A stretch of 64,000 nt of DNA from Bacillus licheniformis DSM 13 = ATCC 14580 (lineage in GTDB: Bacteria > Bacillota > Bacilli > Bacillales > Bacillaceae), in contig NC_006270.3 in the NCBI RefSeq assembly GCF_000011645.1, positions 224,501 to 288,500 of the forward strand, read 5' to 3'. The translations under genes were made by a program, and so were the position numbers. The stretch's first letter is position 1. Each line of letters starts with the position of its first letter. A model generated the notes under the pieces. It was given only the letters and a program-made list of their open reading frames with translations, searched no databases and was not told the origin of the DNA. This document shows positions 57,843 through 64,000 of the stretch, piece by piece.

Positions 57843-58787
57843 TTGAGTCGAGCAGAGAAGAGTACAGCTGAGCAGAGCGGCCATATTCAACACGGTGTTC
57901 GAAAAGCGGCCGGGGTCGTTTTTATGGTCTTTGGGACGATGTGTTTTGCTTCAAAATCCATTTTTGTCAAATGGGCTTATGAACAAGGTGCACAGCCGGA
58001 AGCGGTGCTGTTGTACCGGCAATTATTTGCGGCGCCGCTGTTTTGGCTGATTTTTATTGTGTATCGCTCAAAGCTTCCGGCTAAGCCTGAAAAAGCGGAG
58101 ATTTTTAAAGCTTGTGCGGCCGGATTGCTTTGTTTTTTTCTATCGCCATTGCTTGATTTTATCGGCCTTCACGGTGTTTCTGCAACCGTTGAACGGATGA
58201 TTGTGATGAGCTACCCCATGTTCGTATTGATCATAACCGCCTTTGTAAATAAAAAAATGGTCTCGGGTAAAACGTTTGCTGCCATCTTGCTTGTGAATGC
58301 CGGGCTGTTTTTGGCTGTCGGCGGATGGGATGTGCAAGCATTGGAAGCGAACCTGTCAGGGGCTTTTTTGATCCTATTGTCCGCTGTCGCTTATGCGGCC
58401 TATCTTGTTGTGGCGGGAGGACTTGTCCGTCAAATCGGAGGGATTCGAATGAATGCCTATGGAATGTCGGCAGCAAGTCTTGCGATGGCCGGTTATGCGC
58501 TGCTTCGCTCGCTGAGAGAACAACCGGGAATCGTGCTTTCTTATCCTCCCGCAATGTATGGTTTTTTTATGATCATTGCGGCGGTGACGACGGTCATTCC
58601 TTTTTTATTCATGCTGGAAGGCATGAAGCGGATAGGAGCGGAACGAGGGGCCGTCATTTCCATGATCGGCCCCGTCCTCACCATCTTCGGAGGTGTTTTG
58701 TTTTTAAACGAACGTTTAACTCCCGTTCAGTGGCTGGGGTGCTTGCTAGTGCACCTGACGGTTAGTCTGCTGGAATACCGGAAATAG
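57843..58787 (+). CDS. ycbK: EamA-family transporter YcbK
   Basis: A 314-residue DMT transporter with ten membrane helices in two EamA repeats: VVFMVFGTMCFASKSIFVKW at the start of repeat 1, and GAFLILLSAVAYAAYLVVAG in repeat 2. TTG 57843 has GGACGGG upstream. It follows rtpA by 19 bases and is under the same Trp T-box, as in B. subtilis, so it probably moves tryptophan or a related compound. Ended by a terminator at 58789. Confidence 0.88.
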   Translation: MSRAEKSTAEQSGHIQHGVRKAAGVVFMVFGTMCFASKSIFVKWAYEQGAQPEAVLLYRQLFAAPLFWLIFIVYRSKLPAKPEKAEIFKACAAGLLCFFLSPLLDFIGLHGVSATVERMIVMSYPMFVLIITAFVNKKMVSGKTFAAILLVNAGLFLAVGGWDVQALEANLSGAFLILLSAVAYAAYLVVAGGLVRQIGGIRMNAYGMSAASLAMAGYALLRSLREQPGIVLSYPPAMYGFFMIIAAVTTVIPFLFMLEGMKRIGAERGAVISMIGPVLTIFGGVLFLNERLTPVQWLGCLLVHLTVSLLEYRK

Positions 58788-58788
58788 A

Positions 58789-58816
58789 GAAAGGGATTCA
58801 TATCCCTTTTTATTTC
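58789..58816 (+). terminator. Terminator of rtpA-ycbK
   Basis: AAAGGGAT and ATCCCTTT form a short stem with loop tcat and TTTATTTC after it. Confidence 0.75.
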
Positions 58817-58838
58817 TGTTTAAATGAATAAAGGTGGT

Positions 58839-59279
58839 TTACTCAGTGTCGGACGTTTTCATGACATATGTTCTAGCCGCGAAATCGTGGACCGCTTGTT
58901 TCGTTCCTGAAAAAACGACGGTTAAATACAGCAGACCGAAAAAGATATGCACCCATGAGACGATGTAGCGCACGAAAGCCTGCCAAAGCTTAATCCGTCG
59001 GCCCGTATCATCAGAAACGATACGAATTCTAAAAATTGCTTTTCCAATCGTGCCCTGGAGCTTTGTCAGCGGCATCAGAAGCGGATACAAAACGTATACC
59101 AGCAGGGCGGCTGCAGCAACTTCATGAGATCCGTCGCCGAATATCCATGCGGATGAAAAGTGTAACCCGACCGCCAATACGCAATCGATCAACCATGCAC
59201 CCGCTCTAACCCAAAAACGAGCGTATTGCAATATGTATAACATCCTCTCTATTATAAATGAATGATAAAAACACAACAT
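58839..59279 (-). CDS. RDD-family membrane protein
   Basis: About 146 residues with three membrane helices. The RDD-type N-terminus is FWVRAGAWLIDCVLAVGLHF (Arg and Asp inside helix 1), and the second conserved block is LQGTIGKAIFRIRIVSDDTG. The family is linked to sodium/osmotic or transport functions, with no firm assignment. The start is uncertain: ATG 59279 and an ATG twelve codons later are both possible, and GAGAGG touches the later one. It is convergent with ycbK. Confidence 0.8.
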   Translation of the reverse strand: MLCFYHSFIIERMLYILQYARFWVRAGAWLIDCVLAVGLHFSSAWIFGDGSHEVAAAALLVYVLYPLLMPLTKLQGTIGKAIFRIRIVSDDTGRRIKLWQAFVRYIVSWVHIFFGLLYLTVVFSGTKQAVHDFAARTYVMKTSDTE

Positions 59280-59399
59280 TAACCATTTTATAGTCTTTTT
59301 TTCTATTTTTAAATAAACCTTTTGGCCTCTTTTATAAAATTTTACTTTTCAGCTAAATCATACTGATTTTCATTATCGGATTTCCCCCTCCTGAAAGTT

Positions 59400-59428
59400 T
59401 TGATAAAATAAATAAGTTGTAGTATAAG
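59400..59428 (+). promoter_or_regulatory. Promoter of the SEC-C gene
   Basis: TTGATA (59400-59405) and TATAAG (59423-59428) are exactly 17 bases apart; GGAGG lies just before the GTG start at 59445. Confidence 0.65.
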
Positions 59429-59444
59429 ATACGGAGGTTTAAAC

Positions 59445-60512
59445 GTGGGAAAAGTAAAAAGAAATATGCCTTGCCCCTGCGGCAGCGGGCTGAAATATAA
59501 AAAATGCTGCGGCAAAGCAGAGGGAGCGTTTCCGGCTGTCGCGGTGCAAGAATTGAAACAAATCCAGAAAGACGTCATGGAATTCGCTTTTACGGAACAT
59601 AAAGACACAATCGATCAATTTCTCAATCAGTATTCTTTTCTGTCAGACCTGGATCAGTCTGCGCAAAAGATATGTGTTTTTAACCTGGGCGTGTGGGGAG
59701 TATTTGCCCGCCCGCTGGCAGATGGAGGATTGACGATTTTTGAAGACTTTTTACAGAAAAAAGGATCTTCGATTCTCAGATCGCAGACAAAGGAAGCCGT
59801 TCAATCGTGGAAAGACCTCTCCCCTGCGTTGCTGCGTGTGAAACATATAACAGATGGCGGCATTCGCTTTGAGGATGCTGTAACGAATGAAGAGCTGACC
59901 GTGAGGATGAATGTGAAACGGGAAGGGCCTTTTGTAGGCGAGTACGTGCTCGGCTTTCCGATCAAGATCGGAAGCCATACCGAGTTCTTCTTGCAATTCA
60001 CCATCTATCCTGCAAAAATGGCGGATGCTCTCAAAGACAGGCTAAGCGAGGCTTTGAACCGTTTTACAGAAGAAGGCGGGACGAAAGAGCAGCTGATGAG
60101 AGAGGATTTCCATCATGTGTTAATGCATCTTTGCCGGCAGGAAGAGAGTACACCGTCTGAACAAGTGTCCGAAGACATCGAATGGGCCAATGAGATGGAA
60201 AAAGAAACAGCGCTCGTTTTTGAGAAAGGTATGCTTGACGAAGGACATTCTGAACCATTTGTGTCCTGGGCGGTCGGCCTTTGGAAATCGTATTGTGCCA
60301 AAAAAGCACCGGTCATCAAAAAAACAGAAGCCTTTGCAGCTGCTTTGGAGTATTTTATCAATACGATCTCCAAATCGGAAAAATCGATATCCCAAGCAAA
60401 GCTTGCAAAAAAATACGGCGTCAGCGCTTCGACCGTATCGAATCGTTTTAAAGATATTGAAGCCGTCCTGCAGGATGAACTTGACCATCATCTTGAGCTT
60501 ATGCCATCTTAA
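59445..60512 (+). CDS. SEC-C zinc-motif protein with C-terminal helix-turn-helix
   Basis: A 355-residue soluble protein starting at GTG 59445. The N-terminal SEC-C zinc knuckle is MPCPCGSGLKYKKCCG (residues 8-23), as in the tail of SecA. A long middle region of mixed helices and strands follows (YVLGFPIKIGSHTEFFLQFT). The C-terminus has a helix-turn-helix, ISQAKLAKKYGVSASTVSNR then FKDIEAVLQDELD. A zinc knuckle with a DNA-binding end suggests a regulator or ribosome/nucleic-acid-associated protein. I do not know a characterised member. Monocistronic. Confidence 0.78.
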   Translation: MGKVKRNMPCPCGSGLKYKKCCGKAEGAFPAVAVQELKQIQKDVMEFAFTEHKDTIDQFLNQYSFLSDLDQSAQKICVFNLGVWGVFARPLADGGLTIFEDFLQKKGSSILRSQTKEAVQSWKDLSPALLRVKHITDGGIRFEDAVTNEELTVRMNVKREGPFVGEYVLGFPIKIGSHTEFFLQFTIYPAKMADALKDRLSEALNRFTEEGGTKEQLMREDFHHVLMHLCRQEESTPSEQVSEDIEWANEMEKETALVFEKGMLDEGHSEPFVSWAVGLWKSYCAKKAPVIKKTEAFAAALEYFINTISKSEKSISQAKLAKKYGVSASTVSNRFKDIEAVLQDELDHHLELMPS

Positions 60513-60531
60513 AAAAGCTCACACAACTGCT

Positions 60532-60562
60532 AAACCTTCCGGGGAACCGGAAGGTTTTTTGC
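60532..60562 (+). terminator. Terminator of the SEC-C gene
   Basis: AAACCTTCCGG and CCGGAAGGTTT form an 11-bp stem with loop ggaa, followed by TTTG. Confidence 0.88.
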
Positions 60563-60637
60563 GTTTGATTCTGATTAAATCTTGAGAAAGATATTTTAAG
60601 ATATCGGTACGATCAGATCAAACAAGGAGAGATTATG

Positions 60638-61354
60638 ATGAGTACAATTCTACTGGAAACAAGGCATCTTCAAAAAAAGTTCGGAAGATCGCAAGCGGTC
60701 TCAGACGTCTCATTGTCAGTTGAAAAGAACAGTATTTACGGATTGCTTGGACCGAATGGAGCAGGAAAATCAACGACTTTAAAACTTTTAACCGGAATCT
60801 TAAACCCAACTGCCGGGGATATTTTGTTTGAGGGGCGGCAATGGAAAAGGTCCGTATTAAAAGACATCGGTTCTTTAATAGAATCCCCGCCTCTGTATGA
60901 TAATTTAACAGCCTACGAGAATGCCAAGGTGCATGCCGCATTATTGGGCCTTCCAGATGCGAGAATAACAGAGGTGCTTAAAACTGTTGATATGCATCAT
61001 ACCGGAAAGAAAAAGGCGGGGCAGTTTTCTATGGGGATGAGGCAGAGGCTGGGGATCGCCATCGCTCTTTTAAATCGCCCTAAACTACTCATACTTGATG
61101 AGCCTACTAACGGTCTTGATCCGATCGGTATACAAGAGTTGAGGGAACTCATCAGGTCATTTCCCGAACAGGGGATGACGGTCATTTTATCAAGCCACAT
61201 TTTATCGGAAGTCGAGCAGATCGCAGACCATATCGGGATTATCAGCGGAGGGTATCTCGGATATCAGGGGAAAATCAATAAGGGAGACGATCTTGAGCGG
61301 CTTTTTATGGATGTTGTCAAATCAACGCGGGAGAAAGAGGGCGGAGAAAAGTGA
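60638..61354 (+). CDS. ABC transporter ATPase, lantibiotic-immunity type (LanF-like)
   Basis: A 238-residue ATPase; two ATGs (60635, 60638) follow AAGGAGAG. Walker A YGLLGPNGAGKSTTLKLL, signature FSMGMRQRLGIAIALL, Walker B KLLILDEPTNGLDPIGIQEL and switch His in ILSSHILSEVEQIADHIG are all intact. The size and sequence style match the LanF/BcrA class. Two permease genes follow with overlaps, then a two-component system, the usual self-protection module. No lantibiotic synthesis gene is in the window. Confidence 0.88.
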   Translation: MSTILLETRHLQKKFGRSQAVSDVSLSVEKNSIYGLLGPNGAGKSTTLKLLTGILNPTAGDILFEGRQWKRSVLKDIGSLIESPPLYDNLTAYENAKVHAALLGLPDARITEVLKTVDMHHTGKKKAGQFSMGMRQRLGIAIALLNRPKLLILDEPTNGLDPIGIQELRELIRSFPEQGMTVILSSHILSEVEQIADHIGIISGGYLGYQGKINKGDDLERLFMDVVKSTREKEGGEK

Positions 61355-62109
61355 TCGGATATTATGTAAAAGCGGAAAACCTGAAGTTTAAAAGAACATT
61401 TTCGAGAAAAATGATCTTCATTGTGCCTTTGATTAATATTTGCTTCGCCTTTTTAATGAATCCGGGATTTTTTGTAGCAGGTACGTATAATTGGTGGTCT
61501 GTCATCTTAATGCCGGTCATGATCGCCTTGCTTTGTGCACAATCACACCAGAAAGAAAAGAAAGCGTCGAATTATAACGGCATTTTTTCTTCTCCTGTAG
61601 ATTTGCATCAGATTTGGTATGCAAAAATAAGCGTCATTGCGCTCTATTCTTTAGCATCTCAAGCTGTTTTTTTAGGATTCATGGTTGGGATGCAGTTTGT
61701 CATTCCTCAATTTTCGAGCATTCATTTGACAGTCATTGCCGCGAATCTGCTGCTTTGGCTCACGACACTATGGGAGATCCCCGTCTGTTTATGGATAGCG
61801 CGAAAGTACGGGTTTATATCTGCCGTTTTGTTCAATATGCTGGGCACTATCATATTGGGCATCATGTCGGCATCAAGCCCTTTTTGGTGGCTGAATCCTT
61901 GGAGCTGGCCGATCAGGGTCATGTGCCCGACAATTGGCATCCATCCAAACGGTGTGCCTCTTGAGAATGGCGATCCTTTAACGAGCTGGGCAGTCGTTCC
62001 TCCGGCTGTTGTTCTATCTGTTCTGTTATTTGCTATTTTGGCGCGTCTGACTAGGCGGTCTTTTTCTCCTGCCGTTGATCGCAAATCGATAAAACGGGAG
62101 GCGGTTTAA
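61351..62109 (+). CDS. ABC permease, LanE/MutE type
   Basis: A 252-residue membrane protein starting at GTG 61351, overlapping the ATPase stop by four bases. Six membrane helices; YYVKAENLKFKRTFSRKMIF at the N-terminus and a large loop with FWWLNPWSWPIRVMCPTIGI near residue 175 are typical of lantibiotic-immunity permeases. It probably forms a heteromeric channel with the next gene product and the ATPase to expel an antimicrobial peptide from the membrane. Confidence 0.82.
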   Translation: MIGYYVKAENLKFKRTFSRKMIFIVPLINICFAFLMNPGFFVAGTYNWWSVILMPVMIALLCAQSHQKEKKASNYNGIFSSPVDLHQIWYAKISVIALYSLASQAVFLGFMVGMQFVIPQFSSIHLTVIAANLLLWLTTLWEIPVCLWIARKYGFISAVLFNMLGTIILGIMSASSPFWWLNPWSWPIRVMCPTIGIHPNGVPLENGDPLTSWAVVPPAVVLSVLLFAILARLTRRSFSPAVDRKSIKREAV

Positions 62110-62110
62110 T

Positions 62111-62881
62111 TTGTTGTTATTTTTCAGATGCCTGGCGGCTGATTTTCAAAAAACAAAGCGTACGTCTTTTATTTGGCTTCACTTGAGTGTTCCGGTTATC
62201 TGTGCGGGTGTTTTTCTGCTTTATTTCTATAACAGACAGCCCGATCCATATCAATTATATCGCACGTATTTTGAAGCCATTGCGATTGCATTGCCGCTTC
62301 TGATTGGAATTGTGTGCGGAATGACGGCTTCCTTAGAGGAGCAGGCAGGCCGTTTTCAAGTGCTGTTGGGCGGCACGGCTCCCAAATTAACGGCTTATTT
62401 AAGCAAAGTCACGCTGCTTCTGATCATGAACATTTTTGCGGTATTCTTGGCTATTGGACTCTACTTATTGGGGCTCAGAGCTCTTTTTCATGTGCCGAAC
62501 CTGCCAAGCTCCCTTTTTTTAGAGGCTGGGGCATGGCTGGCAGCCGGAAGTGTCACACTTTATTTCATATACTTTTTGATCAGCTGTACATTCGGAATGG
62601 GGGCTTCGATTTTAGCAGGCGGGGCAGGCCTTTTGATGACAGCGCTGATGAACACGGGATTGGGCGATGTCATTTGGAAATATAATCCCTGGGCATGGGG
62701 AATCAGGCTGACAGGGTATAAGGGGATTGACCGATTTGTCCAAATTGATCCGTCTCTCCGCTCTGTTCTAGATGGGGAAATCAAGCAGGGGGCTTTCATC
62801 ATGGTGTTTGCTATAATAGCTGTATTCGCTCTAAGCATCATTTGGTTTATCCGCTGGGAAGGAAGAAAAGCTTTTGAATAA
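62111..62881 (+). CDS. ABC permease, LanG/MutG type
   Basis: A 256-residue protein starting at TTG 62111, one base after the previous stop, with GGGAGGCGG upstream. Six membrane helices; CLAADFQKTKRTSFIWLHLS at the N-terminus and YNPWAWGIRLTGYKG near residue 200 are the counterparts of the LanE-type loop. It pairs with the 61351 permease and the 60638 ATPase. The peptide recognised is unknown. Confidence 0.82.
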   Translation: MLLFFRCLAADFQKTKRTSFIWLHLSVPVICAGVFLLYFYNRQPDPYQLYRTYFEAIAIALPLLIGIVCGMTASLEEQAGRFQVLLGGTAPKLTAYLSKVTLLLIMNIFAVFLAIGLYLLGLRALFHVPNLPSSLFLEAGAWLAAGSVTLYFIYFLISCTFGMGASILAGGAGLLMTALMNTGLGDVIWKYNPWAWGIRLTGYKGIDRFVQIDPSLRSVLDGEIKQGAFIMVFAIIAVFALSIIWFIRWEGRKAFE

Positions 62882-62902
62882 TGAAAAAAGGGTGGTCAGC
62901 AA

Positions 62903-63565
62903 GTGGCGAAAATTTTGGCAGTAGATGATGAGAAAGATATTCTTGTACTCATACAAAATATTTTGCGCCGCGATCAGCATCAAGTTCATACGCTAAGTCA
63001 AGTTAACACCGAATCTCTCGACGTGTTTTCAGGGTATGATTTAATTTTGCTTGATGTGATGATGCCGGGGATGGACGGGTTTGAATTATGCGAGAAAATC
63101 CGGCCGCTGGTAGATTGTCCGATCCTGTTTCTCACCGCTAAGACGGAGGAAGAGGCCATCGTTAAAGGCCTCCTGACTGGGGGAGACGACTATATTTCAA
63201 AACCCTTCGGCGTTCTTGAGCTCAGTGCAAGAGTAAATGCACACCTGAGAAGGGAAAGAAGAGAGAAATACGAGACTAAACGGGTGATTTCCGGTTTTTT
63301 ATTTCACTTTGACAGCAAAGAAGTATTTATTCATGATCAAAAGCTGAATTTAACAAAAAATGAATTTAAAATATGTGAGCTATTGGCTCAGCATAAAGGA
63401 CGAACCTTTACAAGAGAAGAAATTTATGATCATGTATACGGGCTGGAAGGCAATGCTTTATATTCGACGATAACCGAATTTATCCGCACGATTCGGAAAA
63501 AATGCAAAGAACACAATAGAGATCCGATCAAAACGGTATGGGGCGTAGGATACAGATGGGAATAA
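62903..63565 (+). CDS. OmpR-family response regulator (SpaR/lantibiotic-system type)
   Basis: A 220-residue regulator starting at GTG 62903 with GGGTGG upstream. The receiver has AVDDEKDILVLIQNILRR, phospho-acceptor Asp in LILLDVMMPGMDGFELCEKI (about 52) and DDYISKPFGVLEL. The winged helix is LTKNEFKICELLAQHKGRTF then ALYSTITEFIRTIRKKCKEH. It is probably the activator of the ABC operon upstream in response to a peptide. The kinase gene overlaps its last ten bases. Confidence 0.88.
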   Translation: MAKILAVDDEKDILVLIQNILRRDQHQVHTLSQVNTESLDVFSGYDLILLDVMMPGMDGFELCEKIRPLVDCPILFLTAKTEEEAIVKGLLTGGDDYISKPFGVLELSARVNAHLRRERREKYETKRVISGFLFHFDSKEVFIHDQKLNLTKNEFKICELLAQHKGRTFTREEIYDHVYGLEGNALYSTITEFIRTIRKKCKEHNRDPIKTVWGVGYRWE

Positions 63566-64000
63566 TCCGCAAAAAAAAGACACTGCGCAGAGAACTGATC
63601 AAATATATGCTCACTTTGAGCTTCAGCCTGATCGCGATCACGGCTTTATATGTTTTGGTCAATATGATAGGAATGAATGCAGGGCTGTTTTATCCTGCCA
63701 ACTACAATGAAATCGAAGCTGAAAAGCTTAAGCCCAGGCTTCAATCGGCTGAACAGATAACGGAAGACATGATACCGGATACAATGCTGTACGCCATACT
63801 GGACAAAAAGTCGAAACAAAAGACAGCGGGAAACATGAAAGAGACGAATCTTTCGATTGTACGGAAAAAGATAGAGAGCAGGCCTTATGTCAGCTTTAGT
63901 CAAAAAGGCTATATGATTATCGAACGCAAAGACGAGTATTGTGTATTGGAGTATCCTTTGCGCGCTGAGTTTCGGTCTCCACTGCTGAGACGGTTTCTCC
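63556..64000 (+). CDS. Sensor histidine kinase, N-terminal part (runs off the window)
   Basis: Open from ATG 63556 to the window edge, 148 codons, overlapping the regulator stop by ten bases. The visible part is the sensor: a basic N-terminus (MGIIRKKKTLRRELIKYM), one membrane helix (about 18-38) and an extracellular region (about 40-140) with AGLFYPANYNEIEAEKLKPR. The catalytic core lies beyond the edge. The long sensor loop fits peptide-sensing kinases of the SpaK/NisK kind. Confidence 0.8.
   Translation, partial: MGIIRKKKTLRRELIKYMLTLSFSLIAITALYVLVNMIGMNAGLFYPANYNEIEAEKLKPRLQSAEQITEDMIPDTMLYAILDKKSKQKTAGNMKETNLSIVRKKIESRPYVSFSQKGYMIIERKDEYCVLEYPLRAEFRSPLLRRFL

Overview
The window is a chromosomal segment of a Bacillus from the licheniformis group (B. 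licheniformis or B. paralicheniformis). The blaP-blaI-blaR1 locus matches, from memory, the classical B. licheniformis penicillinase genes. Most of the rest is the B. subtilis ybgF-ycbO / phoD-tatAd-tatCd neighbourhood, rearranged and interrupted by licheniformis-type accessory genes. I saw no rRNA, tRNA, CRISPR array, IS element or prophage.

Layout. 1-5700 is an accessory, partly decayed stretch: three tandem paralogous small membrane proteins (the third deleted and frameshifted), a possible small transcript, an AraC-EamA-DUF2000 operon whose regulator is frameshifted, an XRE regulator under a long palindrome, and a 5'-truncated LuxR gene. 5756-12750 holds an iron-type alcohol dehydrogenase, a chemoreceptor paired with a xylose-type binding lipoprotein, a SurA-like lipoprotein, a lone sulfotransferase and virginiamycin B lyase. 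12755-26426 carries S-methylmethionine use (mmuP-mmuM), ChbG plus a PTS EIICB, a MerR regulator, DUF421 with a gamma-carbonic-anhydrase-like protein that lacks two zinc ligands, an LPXTG adhesin remnant, and the glutamine system (glnT, glsA, glnK-glnL).

27101-30634 is the inducible beta-lactamase locus with BlaI operators. 30979-33769 is phoD-tatAd-tatCd, with a terminator hairpin between tatAd and tatCd. 33835-41624 is the glucarate/galactarate regulon (ycbC, ycbD, gudP, gudD, ycbG, garD); the same TTGTCTTACAA operator occurs in two of its promoters. 41787-45846 is the YcbLM two-component system with its ABC exporter; the response regulator and a second permease are each broken by a one-base frameshift.

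45942-56036 is accessory: DUF3900, two DUF4885-like genes, a macrolide phosphotransferase behind a leader peptide and two intrinsic terminators, MarR plus an acyl-CoA ligase, a lipoprotein serpin, a secreted PPC-domain protein and an Mta-like MerR regulator. 56115-58787 has a small PadR operon and the tryptophan-sensing unit: T-box, Trp-rich leader peptide overlapping rtpA (anti-TRAP), and ycbK. The window ends with RDD and SEC-C proteins and a lantibiotic-immunity-type ABC transporter with its own two-component system; the kinase runs off the edge.

Themes. Intrinsic resistance genes are dense (BlaP, Vgb, YcbJ, LanFEG-like ABC). RNA-level control is prominent: the Trp T-box, the Trp leader peptide, the tatAd/tatCd terminator, and a leader upstream of ycbJ that looks like a macrolide-responsive attenuator. 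The ycbJ leader is the strongest candidate for an undescribed system. Several one-base frameshifts should be checked against reads before being called pseudogenes.
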